From positions 1-64,000 of the forward strand of contig NZ_QKRA01000012.1 in NCBI RefSeq assembly GCF_003362755.1: a DNA stretch of 64,000 nt, given 5' to 3'. A model generated the notes under the pieces. The model searched no databases. It had not been told where the DNA came from and saw nothing but the letters and a program-made list of their open reading frames with translations. The stretch is from Marinomonas piezotolerans. Its GTDB lineage: Bacteria; Pseudomonadota; Gammaproteobacteria; Pseudomonadales; Marinomonadaceae. The position numbers and the translations under genes were made by a program. Numbering within the stretch: position 1 is the first letter of the stretch; each line of letters begins with the position of its first letter. This document shows positions 41,880 through 55,400 of this stretch, piece by piece.

Positions 41880-42481
41880 GCTAGTGCCTCCTCAACTTGT
41901 TTCAGAGCACCAACTGTCACCAACACTTTGTCGTAAGCAATCAAGCTAACAGGGTCAACAGACGCTGCATCAAGAACGTCAACGTTTGGAATGTTACGCG
42001 CAGCTAGGAACAAGTTATCGTCCAGCTCGTGCGCAACTACAAGCGCGTTATCAACATTCAATTCAGCCATTTTAGCTTTGAAAAGCTTAGTTTTTGGAGC
42101 TTCGATAGAAAGCTCTTCAACTACAACAAGACGGTCTTGACGAGCTAGCTCGGACCAGATGGTGCGCATTGCTGCACGATACATCTTCTTGTTTACTTTC
42201 TGAGAGTGATCTTGTGTTTTCGCAGCGAACGTAACGCCACCAGAACGCCATAGCGGACTACGGATCGTACCGGCACGAGCTCGACCAGAACCTTTTTGTT
42301 TCCAAGGTTTGCGACCACCACCAGCCACTTCAGAGCGAGTTTTCTGAGCACGAGTACCTTGACGAGCACCAGCCAGGTAAGAAGTAACAACCTGGTGAAC
42401 TAGCGCTTCGTTGTATTCACGCGCGAAGGTTACATCAGAAACTTCTACAGTTCCCTCAGCACCTGTTAGATTCAAGTTCAT
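41876..42481 (-). CDS. rplD: 50S ribosomal protein L4
   Basis: 201-aa protein lining the exit tunnel. In E. coli L4 also represses the S10 operon through the leader. The extended loop region [25 protein letters not shown] is conserved. Confidence 0.98.
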   Translation of the reverse strand: MNLNLTGAEGTVEVSDVTFAREYNEALVHQVVTSYLAGARQGTRAQKTRSEVAGGGRKPWKQKGSGRARAGTIRSPLWRSGGVTFAAKTQDHSQKVNKKMYRAAMRTIWSELARQDRLVVVEELSIEAPKTKLFKAKMAELNVDNALVVAHELDDNLFLAARNIPNVDVLDAASVDPVSLIAYDKVLVTVGALKQVEEALA

Positions 42482-42493
42482 TGTCTACCCCTC

Positions 42494-43132
42494 TTAGCGA
42501 GCTTTAACTGCTGGTTGAACGATTACGTCACCATTAACAGCGCCAGGAACCGCACCTTTTACAAGGATAAGGTTACGCTCAGCATCAACACGAACAACTT
42601 CAAGCGATTGAGTCGTTACTTGAGCTGCGCCCATGTGACCAGCCATCTTTTTGCCTTTCCAAACACGGCCAGGTGTTTGACATTGACCGATGGAACCAGG
42701 AGCACGGTGAGACAATGAGTTACCGTGAGTAGCATCTTGTGTGCTGAAGTTGTGACGTTTAACGCCACCTTGGAAGCCTTTACCTTTTGATTGACCAGTA
42801 ACATCAACCTTAGTTAGAGCTTCGAAATCCGCAACTGTTAGCTCATCGCCAACATTGATTTCTTTTTCGTCACCAGACAAGCGGAACTCCCACAAACCAC
42901 GACCTGCCTCAACACTAGCTTTTGCAAAGTGACCTGCTGCAGCTTTTGTTACTCGGCTTGCACGGCGAGTACCAACAGTAACTTGAACAGCTGAATAGCC
43001 GTCAGTGTCTGCAGTTTTCACCTGTGTTACGCGGTTCGGTTCAACCTCGATGACGGTTACTGGCACGGATACACCGTCTTCATTGAAGATACGTGTCATT
43101 CCGGCTTTACGTCCGACTAATTGAATAGCCAT
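42494..43132 (-). CDS. rplC: 50S ribosomal protein L3
   Basis: 212-aa early-assembly protein. [20 protein letters not shown] is the N-terminus; the loop [27 protein letters not shown] includes the conserved glutamine that PrmB methylates in E. coli. Start at the ATG at 43132 with GAGG six bases upstream; an in-frame TTG four codons earlier is rejected. Confidence 0.98.
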   Translation of the reverse strand: MAIQLVGRKAGMTRIFNEDGVSVPVTVIEVEPNRVTQVKTADTDGYSAVQVTVGTRRASRVTKAAAGHFAKASVEAGRGLWEFRLSGDEKEINVGDELTVADFEALTKVDVTGQSKGKGFQGGVKRHNFSTQDATHGNSLSHRAPGSIGQCQTPGRVWKGKKMAGHMGAAQVTTQSLEVVRVDAERNLILVKGAVPGAVNGDVIVQPAVKAR

Positions 43133-43259
43133 TTTATACCTCAATTGCCAGTTGTGTACGGGGCTATCACCCGCTACGGCTGACCATTCCAGATCATTCC
43201 ACTAATGTGCTTAGGCCAACAGATACCTGTTGGTTATCGCACCCCTAAAACTTTGAGCA

Positions 43260-43571
43260 TTAACCCAAAGAAATTTGTACTTCCACGCCTGCCGCAAGAT
43301 CTAGTTTCATCAAGGCATCAACTGTTTTTTCAGTTGGTTCAACGATGTCTAGAACACGTTTGTGAGTACGGATTTCATATTGATCACGCGCATCTTTGTT
43401 TACGTGAGGAGAAACCAATACTGTGTAACGTTCTTTGCGAGTAGGAAGTGGAATTGGACCACGTACTTGAGCGCCTGTGCGCTTAGCAGTGTCCACAATC
43501 TCTTGCGTTGAAGCATCAATCAAACGATGATCGAAAGCTTTCAAGCGAATACGGATTTTTTGGCTTTGCAT
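43260..43571 (-). CDS. rpsJ: 30S ribosomal protein S10
   Basis: 103-aa protein, also the NusE partner of NusB in antitermination. [19 protein letters not shown] starts at the ATG at 43571 (GGAG six bases upstream); an in-frame TTG four codons before overlaps that site. First gene of the S10 operon. A 127-base gap separates it from rplC. Confidence 0.98.
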   Translation of the reverse strand: MQSQKIRIRLKAFDHRLIDASTQEIVDTAKRTGAQVRGPIPLPTRKERYTVLVSPHVNKDARDQYEIRTHKRVLDIVEPTEKTVDALMKLDLAAGVEVQISLG

Positions 43572-43623
43572 TTCCAACTCCAAATACTATGTTCGATAGG
43601 CCGATTGTATAAAACTTAACCTA

Positions 43624-43645
43624 CCATCCTTATTTAAGGACGGCG
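43624..43645 (-). repeat. Hairpin in the S10 leader
   Basis: CCGTCCTT-AAATAA-type dyad on the minus strand (CCGTCCTT/AAGGATGG with one G-U pair) just after the promoter -10 box. It could be the 5' end structure of the short S10 leader. Confidence 0.5.
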
Positions 43646-43646
43646 A

Positions 43647-43675
43647 ATGTTAGCCGCTTACAAATTGGTTGTCAA
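43647..43675 (-). promoter_or_regulatory. S10-operon promoter
   Basis: Perfect TTGACA (43670-43675), 17 bases, TAACAT (43647-43652), a strong sigma-70 promoter directed at rpsJ. The leader is only about 70 bases, shorter than the L4-responsive leader of E. coli. Confidence 0.8.
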
Positions 43676-43698
43676 GTAACCAATTAAAACAGCACATA

Positions 43699-43731
43699 CA
43701 AAAAAGGCCGCCCTACGAGCGACCTTTTTGA
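43699..43731 (-). terminator. Terminator after tuf
   Basis: AAAGGTCGC-TCGTAGG-GCGGCCTTTTTT on the minus strand (one G-U pair plus T-tract), just beyond the tuf stop. It separates the str operon from the S10 operon. Confidence 0.88.
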
Positions 43732-43760
43732 CTAACAGTTCTTAATGCGTAAAAGCAAAA

Positions 43761-44984
43761 TTACTTAAGAACTTTTGCTACAACACCAGCACCAACTGTA
43801 CGACCACCTTCACGAATCGCGAAACGAAGACCTTCGTCCATTGCGATTGGGTGAATTAGAGTAACAGTCATTTGGATGTTGTCGCCAGGCATTACCATTT
43901 CTACGCCTTCTGGAAGCTCACAAGCACCAGTTACGTCAGTTGTACGGAAGTAGAACTGTGGGCGGTAACCTTTAAAGAATGGCGTGTGACGACCACCTTC
44001 ATCTTTAGACAGAACGTAAACTTCTGCTTCAAACTCAGTGTGAGGAGTGATAGAACCAGGCTTCGCTAGTACTTGACCACGCTGAACGTCGTCACGCTTA
44101 GTACCACGCAATAGTACACCACAGTTCTCACCTGCACGGCCTTCGTCTAGAAGCTTACGGAACATCTCAACACCAGTACAAGTTGTTTTCGTAGTATCTT
44201 TGATACCAACGATTTCAACTTCTTCACCAACTTTGATGATACCGCGCTCAACACGACCTGTAACAACCGTACCACGACCTTGGATAGAGAATACGTCCTC
44301 GATAGGCATGATGAATGCACCGTCGATTGCACGCTCTGGCTCTGGGATGTAGTTATCTAGAGCTTCAACTAGTTTAGTTACAGCTGTAGTTCCCATTTCA
44401 TTGTCGTCTTGACCGTTAAGAGCCATTAGAGCAGAACCTGGGATGATTGGAGTGTCATCACCTGGGAAGTCGTACTCAGATAGAAGATCACGTAGTTCCA
44501 TTTCTACAAGCTCTTGCATCTCTGCGTATTCTTCAGTATCCGCACCGCCACAGTCTTCAGCAAGAAGGTCTGCTTTGTTTAGGAATACTACGATGTATGG
44601 TACACCTACTTGACGAGAAAGAAGGATGTGCTCACGAGTTTGAGGCATTGGACCGTCAGTCGCACCACAAACAAGGATCGCGCCGTCCATTTGAGCCGCA
44701 CCAGTGATCATGTTTTTAACATAATCGGCGTGTCCAGGACAGTCTACGTGTGCATAGTGACGAGTTGGAGAATCGTACTCAACGTGAGACGTTGCGATTG
44801 TGATACCACGCTCACGCTCTTCTGGAGCATTATCGATACCGTCAAATGCTACAGCTGTACCGCCAAATACTTCAGCACATACACGAGTAAGTGCTGCTGT
44901 TAGGGTAGTTTTACCGTGGTCAACGTGACCGATTGTACCAACGTTAACGTGTGGTTTACTACGTTCGAACTTTGCTTTTGCCAT
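43761..44984 (-). CDS. tuf: Elongation factor Tu
   Basis: 407-aa GTPase delivering aminoacyl-tRNA. G1 [13 protein letters not shown] and NKAD motifs, switch I with [11 protein letters not shown], and domains 2-3 complete. It is about 13 residues longer than E. coli EF-Tu, with an insert around [18 protein letters not shown]. It follows fusA. No second copy occurs next to the tRNA cluster at 60 kb. Confidence 0.98.
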   Translation of the reverse strand: MAKAKFERSKPHVNVGTIGHVDHGKTTLTAALTRVCAEVFGGTAVAFDGIDNAPEERERGITIATSHVEYDSPTRHYAHVDCPGHADYVKNMITGAAQMDGAILVCGATDGPMPQTREHILLSRQVGVPYIVVFLNKADLLAEDCGGADTEEYAEMQELVEMELRDLLSEYDFPGDDTPIIPGSALMALNGQDDNEMGTTAVTKLVEALDNYIPEPERAIDGAFIMPIEDVFSIQGRGTVVTGRVERGIIKVGEEVEIVGIKDTTKTTCTGVEMFRKLLDEGRAGENCGVLLRGTKRDDVQRGQVLAKPGSITPHTEFEAEVYVLSKDEGGRHTPFFKGYRPQFYFRTTDVTGACELPEGVEMVMPGDNIQMTVTLIHPIAMDEGLRFAIREGGRTVGAGVVAKVLK

Positions 44985-45018
44985 GATACATACACCTTAT
45001 GATTAGTAAGTATGATGA

Positions 45019-47112
45019 TTAAATTTCATTTTTGATGATCGCGTCTGCCACACTAGCTGGCGCTTCAGCGTACTTTAGGAATTCCATCGCATAACTTGCA
45101 CGCCCTTGCGACAAACTACGCACATCCGTTGCGTATCCAAACATTTCGCCTAATGGCACTTCCGCTCGAATAACTTTTCCGGACATGGAATCTTCCATAC
45201 CCTGAACAAGTCCGCGGCGACGATTCAAGTCTCCCATCACGTCACCCATGTACTCTTCAGGGGTTACAACTTCTACTTTCATCATGGGCTCAAGAACACA
45301 AGGATCAGCATCAACCGCTCCTTTCTTTAAGCCCTGAGAAGCTGCAATTTTAAAGGCCATTTCATTAGAGTCAACATCATGGAATGAACCATCGAACAAC
45401 ACCACTTTTAACCCAAGTAATGGGTAGCCAGCGATAACGCCATTCTTCATTTGCTCTGAAACGCCTCGTTCAACTGCTGGGATGTATTCCTTCGGAATAG
45501 CACCTCCGACAATCTCATTGACAAACTCTAACCCTTCCTTTTCAGTTGGGATCAGTTTCATCACAACATGACCGTATTGACCACGACCACCGGATTGCCG
45601 CACAAACTTGTGGTTAATTTCCACTTCTTTGCGAATTTTCTCTCGGTATGATACTTGAGGCTTACCAATGTTTGCCTCAACCTTGAATTCACGTTTCATT
45701 CGATCAACAAGAATATCAAGGTGCAATTCACCCATACCAGAGATAATAGTTTGACCTGTCTCTTCGTGAGTTTCTACGCGGAAAGATGGATCTTCCTGCG
45801 CAAGCTTACCAAGAGCCACTGCCATTTTATCTTGATCTGCTTGAGACTTCGGCTCTACTGCCACAGAGATAACGGGCTCAGGAAACTCCATACGCTCTAA
45901 CACGACAACATCTTTGCCGTCACACAGCGTATCCCCTGTCGTGACATCCTTCATACCAATCAAAGCTGCGATATCACCCGCTCTTACTTCTTTGATCTCT
46001 TCTCGATTATTAGCATGCATTTGAACCATACGGCCAACACGCTCTTTCTTATGTTTAACAGAGTTAAACACCGAGTCTCCGGAATTCAAAACCCCAGAGT
46101 ATACACGTACGAAGGTCAACGTCCCCACAAATGGGTCGGTTGCAATCTTGAACGCTAAAGCCGAGAACGGAGCATCATCGTCTGCCTCTCGAGTTACAGG
46201 CGTTTCAGCATCTTCTAAAGTGCCTTCTATCGCTTTCACTTCTAATGGTGATGGCAGATACTCAATCACCGCATCAAGCACAGCTTGAACACCTTTGTTC
46301 TTAAATGCAGAACCACAGGTGACCAATACTATTTCGTTAGCAAGCGTGCGAGCTCGCAGACCTCGCTTGATTTCCTCAATGGATAACTCACCTTCTTCAA
46401 GGTATTTATCCATCAATTCCTCGTTGGCTTCAGCTGCAGCCTCAACTAACTTCTCACGCCACTCTTCCGCAGTTGACAACAAATCCGCAGGAATTTCTTC
46501 TAGCGTATACGTCATCCCCTGATCTGCCTCATTCCACATAATGGCTTTCATAAGCAGCAAATCCACAACACCAGCGAAGTCTTCTTCTGCTCCGATGTTG
46601 ATTTGGATTGGAATTGCGTTGGCATTCAAGCGATTTTCCAATTGTTCTACAACACTGAAAAAATCCGCACCTGTACGATCCATCTTATTGACAAATACCA
46701 TACGAGGCACTGCATACTTGTTAGCCTGACGCCAGACAGTTTCTGTTTGAGGCTGAACACCAGACGACCCACATAACACAACAACCGCTGCGTCTAGCAC
46801 TCGTAGTGAACGTTCTACTTCAATAGTAAAATCTACGTGCCCAGGAGTATCAATGATATTAATACGATGTTGGTCGAACTGCTGATTCATACCACCCCAG
46901 AAGCAAGTTGTTGCCGCTGAAGTGATCGTAATGCCACGCTCTTGCTCCTGCTCCATCCAGTCCATGGTGGCTGCACCATCATGGACTTCACCGATCTTAT
47001 GAGAAAGACCGGTGTAGAATAGAACACGCTCAGTAGTTGTCGTTTTACCCGCATCAACGTGCGCACAAATACCGATGTTGCGATAACGATTGATGGGTGT
47101 TTTACGTGCCAC
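45019..47112 (-). CDS. fusA: Elongation factor G
   Basis: 697-aa translocase GTPase. G1 [14 protein letters not shown]3 DTPGH, G4 NKMD, followed by domains II-V ([12 protein letters not shown] in domain IV). Normal length; str operon between rpsG and tuf. Confidence 0.98.
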   Translation of the reverse strand: MARKTPINRYRNIGICAHVDAGKTTTTERVLFYTGLSHKIGEVHDGAATMDWMEQEQERGITITSAATTCFWGGMNQQFDQHRINIIDTPGHVDFTIEVERSLRVLDAAVVVLCGSSGVQPQTETVWRQANKYAVPRMVFVNKMDRTGADFFSVVEQLENRLNANAIPIQINIGAEEDFAGVVDLLLMKAIMWNEADQGMTYTLEEIPADLLSTAEEWREKLVEAAAEANEELMDKYLEEGELSIEEIKRGLRARTLANEIVLVTCGSAFKNKGVQAVLDAVIEYLPSPLEVKAIEGTLEDAETPVTREADDDAPFSALAFKIATDPFVGTLTFVRVYSGVLNSGDSVFNSVKHKKERVGRMVQMHANNREEIKEVRAGDIAALIGMKDVTTGDTLCDGKDVVVLERMEFPEPVISVAVEPKSQADQDKMAVALGKLAQEDPSFRVETHEETGQTIISGMGELHLDILVDRMKREFKVEANIGKPQVSYREKIRKEVEINHKFVRQSGGRGQYGHVVMKLIPTEKEGLEFVNEIVGGAIPKEYIPAVERGVSEQMKNGVIAGYPLLGLKVVLFDGSFHDVDSNEMAFKIAASQGLKKGAVDADPCVLEPMMKVEVVTPEEYMGDVMGDLNRRRGLVQGMEDSMSGKVIRAEVPLGEMFGYATDVRSLSQGRASYAMEFLKYAEAPASVADAIIKNEI

Positions 47113-47127
47113 TTAAGCTTCTCCGGA

Positions 47128-47601
47128 TTAGAAACGGTAGTGAGAGAACGCTTTGTTAGCGTCAGCCATACGATGAACGTCTTCACGTTTCTTAACAGCT
47201 GAGCCTTTGTTCTCAGATGCATCTAGAATTTCACCAGCTAAACGTAATGCCATGGACTTTTCACCACGCTTACGAGCAGCTTCTACCAACCAACGCATAG
47301 ATAGCGCTGAGCGACGAGCTGGGCGAACTTCTACAGGCACTTGGTACGTTGCACCACCTACACGGCGAGATTTAACCTCAACCATTGGCTGGATAGATTC
47401 TAGAGCTTTTTCAAAGACAGCCATTGGCTCATCAGTCTTTGTGCGTTGCGCTACAGTTTCTAGCGCATTGTAGACGATGCTTTCAGCTACAGATTTTTTG
47501 CCACTAACCATTACGTGGTTAATGAACTTAGCAAGAAGTTGGCTTCCGTGTTTAGGATCTGGAAGTACTTCACGCTTAGCGACTACGCGTCTTCTAGGCA
47601 T
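47128..47601 (-). CDS. rpsG: 30S ribosomal protein S7
   Basis: 157-aa head-nucleating protein, [26 protein letters not shown]. In E. coli S7 represses the str operon by binding the rpsL-rpsG spacer; here that spacer is 95 bases. Lies 15 bases before fusA. Confidence 0.98.
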   Translation of the reverse strand: MPRRRVVAKREVLPDPKHGSQLLAKFINHVMVSGKKSVAESIVYNALETVAQRTKTDEPMAVFEKALESIQPMVEVKSRRVGGATYQVPVEVRPARRSALSMRWLVEAARKRGEKSMALRLAGEILDASENKGSAVKKREDVHRMADANKAFSHYRF

Positions 47602-47696
47602 GGATTATATCCTCTTCAGGTGAGTCCGAGACATCTCTGCGCTCGGCCTTACTGTATTAAAAAATTATGTCTAAACGATTAAAGTAGCTTGAAAGC

Positions 47697-48068
<372 letters not shown>

Positions 48069-48094
48069 TTAACAAGCTCCACATCCAATCTTTA

Positions 48095-48109
48095 TGGCGG
48101 AAATCGCCA
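48095..48109 (-). repeat. Hairpin in the rpsL leader
   Basis: TGGCG-GAAAT-CGCCA, a five-base stem about 30 bases before the rpsL ATG. Confidence 0.5.
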
Positions 48110-48125
48110 AAATTAAGGAGGCGCA

Positions 48126-48154
48126 AGTGTAATTTGCGCCTATAAAACAGTCAA
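48126..48154 (-). promoter_or_regulatory. str-operon promoter (before rpsL)
   Basis: TTGACT (48149-48154), 17 bases, TACACT (48126-48131) on the minus strand. The -10 box lies between the arms of an eight-base inverted repeat (AGGCGCAA at 48119-48126 and TTGCGCCT at 48134-48141). Confidence 0.65.
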
Positions 48155-48156
48155 TA

Positions 48157-48182
48157 GGGAGGCGAACAAAAATTCACCTCCC
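48157..48182 (-). terminator. Possible terminator/processing hairpin after rpoC
   Basis: GGGAGGTGAA-TTTTTG-TTCGCCTCCC (one G-U) 19 bases after the rpoC stop. The T-tract after it is poor (TATTGACTGTTTT), so termination may be partial. Confidence 0.6.
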
Positions 48183-48200
48183 ATGCATATACAATGACTT

Positions 48201-51200
48201 CTAGTCTTTCAATGCCGCACTTAATGCTTCTTCTACATCCGAAGCACTCACTGTTGCATGACTTTCAGTCGTTGCTTGTTGCGCACGCTCTTTTTTCAGC
48301 TTGCGCTCACTGTGATATGCCAGACCTGTACCCGCAGGGATAAGGCGACCAACCACAACGTTTTCTTTCAGACCACGCAAATGGTCTTTCTTACCAGTTA
48401 CCGCACCTTCAGTTAGCACTCGAGTCGTCTCTTGGAACGATGCCGCAGAGATAAATGACTCAGTGGCCAATGAAGCCTTAGTAATACCTAGTAAAACACG
48501 CTCATATTTAGCAGGGAAACGACCTTCAGCTTCAGCAGCTTCGTTCGCTTCTTGCATTTGAGTGTATTCAACTTGGTCACCCTGAATCAGGTTAGTATCA
48601 CCTGAGTCAGTGATATCTACTTTGCGTAGCATCTGACGAACAATCACTTCGATATGTTTGTCGTTGATACCTACACCCTGTAGACGGTAAACCTCTTGAA
48701 TTTCATTAGTGATGTAGTCTGTTAATGCCACCACACCCTTGAGACGTAAAATGTCATGAGGGTTTAATGGTCCATCAGCAATGATCTCACCCTTAGCGAC
48801 TTCCTCACCATCAAAAATGTTGATTTGACGCCACTTTGGAATCAAGGTTTCGATTGGATCTCCACCATCTTGAGGTGTGATAACCAAGCGAATCTTACCT
48901 TTCGTTTCCTTACCAAAGCTAACCACACCTGTCGCTTCCGCCATAACAGCAGGATCTTTCGGGCGTCGAGCTTCGAACAAGTCAGCAACGCGCGGTAGAC
49001 CACCCGTGATGTCCTTGTTACCTTGAGATTCTTGCGGAATACGAGCCAGTACTTCACCAGTCTTGATGGTTGCACCATGATCCAGACTCAACAAGGCCTT
49101 CTCAGGCAACATGTATTGTACTGGCATCTCAGTACCAGGGATCATTACTGGAGCACCCTTCTCATCTACTACAGAAATAGTAGGACGTAAATCTTTTCCA
49201 GAAGAAGGGCGATCCCTCATTTCAAGCACTTCAATCGTTGTCAGGCCTGTCAACTCATCGGATTGACGACGAATTGTGACACCCTCTTCCATACCAGAAA
49301 ACTCTAGTATACCTTCCATCTCAGAGACGATTGGGTGTGTATGTGGATCCCAGTTTGCTACGACTTGACCAGCCTCAACTGAGTCACCTTCGCGGATACT
49401 TAAGACCGCACCATACGGTAATTTATAGCGCTCTTTTTCACGACCAGCATTATCAGCAATCGCCAATTCAGAGGATCGCGACGCGACCACTAATTGACCA
49501 CCTTCACGCTCAATGCTCTTCATTTTATGGAAACGAACGGTACCAGCACTCTTAACCTGCACACTATCAACAGCAGACGCTCTAGAGGCCGCACCACCAA
49601 TGTGGAAAGTACGCATCGTAAGCTGTGTACCTGGCTCACCGATAGACTGTGCAGCCACTACACCGATGGCCTCACCAATGTTAGTTAGGTGACCACGAGC
49701 CAAATCACGACCGTAACACTTACCACAAACACCGTGCTTGGTTTCACATGAGATAACGGAACGAACAAGCATTTCATCGACACCTGCTGCCTCGATTGCT
49801 CGCACATTGTGCTCATCAATCAAAACACCCGCCTCGACAACAAGCTCACCTTTCGCGTCCATAACATCTTGCGCTACAACACGACCTAGTACCCGCTGAC
49901 CAAGTGGCACTACAACGTCACCACCTTCAATCAGAGCACTTACAACAAGACCTTTATCTGTTCCACAGTCAACTTCTGTGATAACCAAATCTTGCGCGAC
50001 ATCCACTAGACGACGTGTCAGGTAACCAGAGTTCGCTGTTTTCAACGCTGTGTCAGCAAGACCTTTACGCGCACCGTGTGTCGATGTGAAGTACTGAAGT
50101 ACTGATAGACCTTCACGGAAGTTCGCAGTGATTGGAGTCTCGATGATGGAACCATCTGGTTTCGCCATCAAACCACGCATACCACCGAGCTGACGCATCT
50201 GAGCAACACTACCACGGGCACCGGAGTCCGCCATCATGTAAACAGAGTTAAATGACTGCTGCTCTACTTCGTTGCCATCTTTATCGATTACCGTTTCTTT
50301 CGCCAAGTTTTTCATCATGGCTTCTGTGACGGTTTCGTTAGTACGAGACCATAAGTCGATAACCTTGTTGTACTTCTCGCCTTGCGTTACAAGGCCGTCG
50401 GCGAACTGGTATTCAATTTCTTTAACTTCTTCTTCTGCCTGAGCAATGATCGCCGTTTTCTCTGGTGGAATAACGAAATCATCAACACCAACAGAAGAAC
50501 CAGAAGCCGTTGCATAAGCAAACCCTGTATACATCAACTGGTCGGCAAAGATACAAGTCTCTTTTAGGCCTACTTTGCGGTAACACTCGTTGATAAGGTT
50601 AGAGATTGCCTTTTTCTTCATCGGCTGGTTGATGACAGAGAATGGGAGGCCATCTGGCACAATATCAAACAACAAGGCACGACCTACAGTAGTATCAACG
50701 ATGAAAGTAGAAGGAATTTTCTCGCCTTCTAGAGTCGTATCAACTTGATCCACTCGAACCTTGATTTTCGCGTGCAAATCTACTTGTTTGCCGCCATAAG
50801 CACGATGTACTTCTTTGATATCAGCAAAGGCCATGCCTTCACCTTTCGCGTTGATCTTCTCACGCGTCATGTAGTACAAGCCCAATACAACGTCTTGAGA
50901 CGGTACGATAATCGGCTCACCGTTTGCTGGCGATAGGATGTTGTTGGTAGACATCATTAACGCACGTGCTTCAAGCTGAGCTTCGATCGTCAACGGTACG
51001 TGTACCGCCATTTGGTCTCCATCAAAGTCGGCGTTGTATGCCGCACACACAAGTGGGTGCAACTGGATCGCTTTACCTTCGATCAGGATTGGCTCAAACG
51101 CTTGAATACCCAAACGGTGAAGTGTTGGGGCACGGTTAAGCATTACTGGATGTTCGCGGATAACTTCATCAAGAATATCCCAAACTTCCGGTGTTTCACG

Positions 51201-52421
51201 CTCGACCATTTTCTTCGCTGCTTTGATGGTTGTAGCCATGCCGCGAAGCTCTAACTTAGAGAAGATGAACGGCTTGAACAATTCAAGAGCCATCTTCTTA
51301 GGAAGACCACACTGGTGCAAACGTAGAGACGGACCTACTGTGATTACAGAACGACCGGAGTAGTCTACACGCTTACCCAAAAGGTTCTGACGAAAACGAC
51401 CTTGCTTACCTTTGATCATATCAGCCAAAGATTTAAGCGGGCGCTTGTTAGATCCCGTGATCGCACGACCACGACGACCGTTATCTAGTAACGCATCCAC
51501 AGACTCTTGCAGCATACGCTTTTCGTTACGTACGATGATGTCCGGAGCAGATAGCTCTAGTAGGCGTTTTAAACGGTTGTTACGGTTGATCACTCGACGA
51601 TATAGGTCGTTCAAATCAGATGTCGCAAAACGACCACCTTCTAGTGGAACTAGCGGGCGAAGGTCTGGCGGCAACACTGGCAAAACGTCCAACACCATCC
51701 ACTCTGGGTTGTTACCAGAATGATGGAACGCTTCAATCAACTTCAGACGCTTAGAAAGTTTTTTGATTCGTGTTTCGGAGTTCGTTGCATTCAACTCTTC
51801 ACGCATTGTGCTGATTTCTTCTGGCAAATCCATGTCACGTAGTAACATTTGAATCGCTTCAGCACCCATGCGAGCGTCGAATTCATCACCAAACTCTTCT
51901 AATGCTTCAAAATATTGTTCATCGTTCAACAACTGACCTTTTTCCAGCGTTGTCATGCCTGGATCAATGACGATGAAAGATTCGAAGTAAAGCACACGCT
52001 CAATATCACGTAGGGTCATATCCATGATAAGACCGATACGAGATGGAAGAGATTTTAGGAACCAAATGTGAGCAACAGGCGAAGCAAGCTCAATGTGCCC
52101 CATGCGTTCACGACGCACTTTAGACAGCGCAACTTCTACACCACACTTCTCACAAATAACACCACGGTGTTTTAAACGCTTGTACTTACCACACAAGCAC
52201 TCGTAGTCCTTGATAGGACCAAAAATTTTGGCACAGAACAGACCGTCACGTTCTGGTTTGAACGTACGGTAGTTGATGGTTTCTGGCTTTTTAACTTCAC
52301 CAAAAGACCATGAACGAATCATATCTGGAGAAGCTAAGCCAATGCGAATCGCATCAAACTCTTCTGATTGTCCCTGTGTTTTTAGAAGACCTAATAAGTC
52401 TTTCATGTATATTCGCCCCAC
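48201..52421 (-). CDS. rpoC: RNA polymerase subunit beta'
   Basis: 1406-aa catalytic subunit. The active-site motif [15 protein letters not shown] carries the three magnesium aspartates. Zinc site 1 is [19 protein letters not shown] and zinc site 2 includes [14 protein letters not shown]- and C-termini are complete. 51 bases after rpoB. Followed directly by the str operon, as in Pseudomonas and unlike E. coli, where they are apart. Confidence 0.98.
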   Translation of the reverse strand: MGRIYMKDLLGLLKTQGQSEEFDAIRIGLASPDMIRSWSFGEVKKPETINYRTFKPERDGLFCAKIFGPIKDYECLCGKYKRLKHRGVICEKCGVEVALSKVRRERMGHIELASPVAHIWFLKSLPSRIGLIMDMTLRDIERVLYFESFIVIDPGMTTLEKGQLLNDEQYFEALEEFGDEFDARMGAEAIQMLLRDMDLPEEISTMREELNATNSETRIKKLSKRLKLIEAFHHSGNNPEWMVLDVLPVLPPDLRPLVPLEGGRFATSDLNDLYRRVINRNNRLKRLLELSAPDIIVRNEKRMLQESVDALLDNGRRGRAITGSNKRPLKSLADMIKGKQGRFRQNLLGKRVDYSGRSVITVGPSLRLHQCGLPKKMALELFKPFIFSKLELRGMATTIKAAKKMVERETPEVWDILDEVIREHPVMLNRAPTLHRLGIQAFEPILIEGKAIQLHPLVCAAYNADFDGDQMAVHVPLTIEAQLEARALMMSTNNILSPANGEPIIVPSQDVVLGLYYMTREKINAKGEGMAFADIKEVHRAYGGKQVDLHAKIKVRVDQVDTTLEGEKIPSTFIVDTTVGRALLFDIVPDGLPFSVINQPMKKKAISNLINECYRKVGLKETCIFADQLMYTGFAYATASGSSVGVDDFVIPPEKTAIIAQAEEEVKEIEYQFADGLVTQGEKYNKVIDLWSRTNETVTEAMMKNLAKETVIDKDGNEVEQQSFNSVYMMADSGARGSVAQMRQLGGMRGLMAKPDGSIIETPITANFREGLSVLQYFTSTHGARKGLADTALKTANSGYLTRRLVDVAQDLVITEVDCGTDKGLVVSALIEGGDVVVPLGQRVLGRVVAQDVMDAKGELVVEAGVLIDEHNVRAIEAAGVDEMLVRSVISCETKHGVCGKCYGRDLARGHLTNIGEAIGVVAAQSIGEPGTQLTMRTFHIGGAASRASAVDSVQVKSAGTVRFHKMKSIEREGGQLVVASRSSELAIADNAGREKERYKLPYGAVLSIREGDSVEAGQVVANWDPHTHPIVSEMEGILEFSGMEEGVTIRRQSDELTGLTTIEVLEMRDRPSSGKDLRPTISVVDEKGAPVMIPGTEMPVQYMLPEKALLSLDHGATIKTGEVLARIPQESQGNKDITGGLPRVADLFEARRPKDPAVMAEATGVVSFGKETKGKIRLVITPQDGGDPIETLIPKWRQINIFDGEEVAKGEIIADGPLNPHDILRLKGVVALTDYITNEIQEVYRLQGVGINDKHIEVIVRQMLRKVDITDSGDTNLIQGDQVEYTQMQEANEAAEAEGRFPAKYERVLLGITKASLATESFISAASFQETTRVLTEGAVTGKKDHLRGLKENVVVGRLIPAGTGLAYHSERKLKKERAQQATTESHATVSASDVEEALSAALKD

Positions 52422-52472
52422 TCGTAAGGCTGGGGAAGTTCACTTCCCCAGCAGGTCAAATGTGATTCGTGC

Positions 52473-55400
52473 CTATTCGTTTTCTAGCTCGATATCGATA
52501 CCAAGAGAACGGATTTCTTTCACCAGTACGTTAAAGGACTCAGGCATGCCTGGTTCCATACGGTGATCGCCGTCTACGATGTTTTTGTACATCTTAGTAC
52601 GACCGTTCACGTCGTCCGATTTCACGGTTAGCATTTCTTGTAACGTGTAGGCAGCACCGTATGCTTCAAGTGCCCATACCTCCATCTCACCGAAACGCTG
52701 ACCACCGAACTGAGCTTTACCACCCAGCGGCTGCTGAGTAACCAAGCTGTAAGAGCCAGTAGAACGAGCGTGCATCTTATCATCTACCAAGTGGTTCAAC
52801 TTAAGCATGTACATGTAACCTACGGTCACAGGACGCTCAAATGCCTCACCAGTACGGCCGTTAAACAATTTAATCTGACCGCTTTCATTGATGCCAGCAA
52901 GACGCAACATACGCTTAATTTCTGCTTCTTTCGCACCATCGAATGCACCAGATGCCATTGGCACGCCCTGTTTAAGGTTAGATGCCAAAACAAGAATTTC
53001 ATCATCTGAGAAGCTATCTAGATCTTCGGTACGAGCTGGGCGCAAGTCACCTTCATAACCGTTATAAACTTCGCCTAAGAACTCTCGAAGCTCTTTAACC
53101 GTTTCGGCTTTCTCACGCTCGACTTGGATCATCTCGTTAATCTTACGACCCAAACCTTTCGCTGCTGCACCTAAGTGAGTTTCTAGCACCTGACCGACGT
53201 TCATCCGAGACGGCACACCTAAAGGGTTAAGCACAATATCTACCGGATCACCGTTTTCATCGTACGGCATATCTTCAACAGGCATTATCTTAGAGATCAC
53301 ACCCTTGTTACCGTGACGACCGGCCATTTTATCACCAGGCTGGATACGACGTTTAATCGCAACATACACTTTAACGATTTTCAGCACACCTGGTGCTAAG
53401 TCATCGCCAGTCTGCAACTTGCGCTTTTTGTCTTCAAATTTCGCATCAAGATCCTTGCGGCGTTCGATCAAGGCTGCTTGCGCTTTTTCAAGCTGCTCAC
53501 TTGCCTCTTCGTTTGCGACGCGAATTTTGAACCACTCAGGGTGATCAAGGCCAGCCAAATACTCTTCGGTAATAATAGCGTTACGAGCCAAGCCTGGACC
53601 GCCTTCTGCTTGCTGCCCAACCAACGCTTCAGCTAAACGCTCAAACGTTGCCTTCTCAACAATGCGGAACTCTTCGTTAAGATCCTTACGCACTTGATCT
53701 AATTGAGATTTCTCAATGGATTTAGCACGTTCGTCTTTTTCAATACCGTCACGTGTAAAGACTTGAACGTCGATAACAGTACCGCGAGTACCTGTTTTAA
53801 CACGTTGAGAAGTATCTTTAACGTCAGACGCTTTTTCACCGAAGATAGCGCGCAAAAGTTTTTCTTCTGGTGTTAGTTGTGTTTCGCCTTTCGGCGTTAC
53901 TTTACCAACTAGGATATCACCAGGCTCCACTTCTGCACCGATGTAAACAACACCAGAGCTATCTAGTTTAGATAGAGCCCCTTCACCGACATTCGGAATA
54001 TCAGCAGTAATCTCTTCAGGCCCAAGCTTCGTATCACGAGCCACACAGGTTAGCTCTTGGATATGGATAGAAGTGAATCGATCTTCTTCTACCACCCGCT
54101 CAGATACTAGGATCGAATCCTCGAAGTTGAAGCCGTTCCAAGGCATGAACGCAATACGCATGTTTTGACCAAGCGCTAGATCACCCATGTCGACTGATGG
54201 ACCGTCGGCCATGATGTCACCACGAGCTACTTTGTCACCTTTCAGCACCAAAGTACGTTGGTTAATACAGGTATTTTGGTTGGAGCGAACGTATTTTGTT
54301 AGGTTGTAGATATCTACACCCGCTTCGCCAGCCTCTGTTTCTTCAGAGTTAACACGTACCACGATGCGACTTGCATCAACCGACTCTATTTCACCACCAC
54401 GACGTGCTACGATACATACACCAGAGTCTTTCGCTACGTTTTTCTCCATACCGGTACCAACCACTGGTTTCTCAGCAATTAGCGTTGGCACAGCCTGACG
54501 TTGCATGTTTGACCCCATCAAGGCACGGTTAGCATCATCGTGCTCAAGGAATGGAATCAGCGATGCTGCGACCGATACAACCTGACGTGGCGACACGTCC
54601 ATCAGGTTTACTTTTTCTTTCGGAATCAGAGTGGTTTCGTGCATGTGACGCACCTGAACCAGATCATCAACCAAACGCCCTTCTTCATCAACATTTGCCG
54701 ATGCTTGAGCGATGACATATTTTGCTTCATCGATAGCCGAAACATATACTGTTTCGTCTGTCATCTTGCCATCAATAACCTTACGGTACGGAGTCTCTAG
54801 GAAACCATAGCTATTTGTACGTGCGTAAGTCGATAGCGAGTTGATCAAACCGATGTTTGGTCCTTCCGGCGTCTCGATCGGACATACCCGACCGTAATGA
54901 GTCGCGTGTACGTCACGCACCTCAAAGCCAGCACGTTCACGAGTCAAACCACCAGGCCCCAATGCCGAAACACGACGCTTATGCGTCACTTCTGACAAAG
55001 GATTGTTCTGATCCATAAACTGTGACAATTGACTAGATCCAAAGAACTCTTTGATTGCAGCCGCAACCGGCTTCGCGTTCAATAGATCTTGTGGCATTAG
55101 GCCATCCGCTTCTGCCATAGACAGACGCTCTTTCACAGCACGTTCAACACGCACTAGACCAACACGGAATTGGTTTTCAGCCATTTCACCAACTGAACGG
55201 ATACGGCGGTTACCAAGATGGTCGATATCGTCGACCATGCCGTTACCATTTCGAATGTCCAGCAATGTTTTAAGAACAGCAATGATATCGTCGTTATCTA
55301 GAATACCTGCGCCTTCATCCTCATCGCGACCTAGGCGACGATTGAACTTCATACGTCCAACATTTGAAAGGTCATAACGATCTTCTGAGAAGAACAACCC

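Noticed and set aside
51412-51723. 103-codon plus-strand frame in rpoC
   Set aside because: Arg/Ser-rich shadow of the rpoC reading frame.
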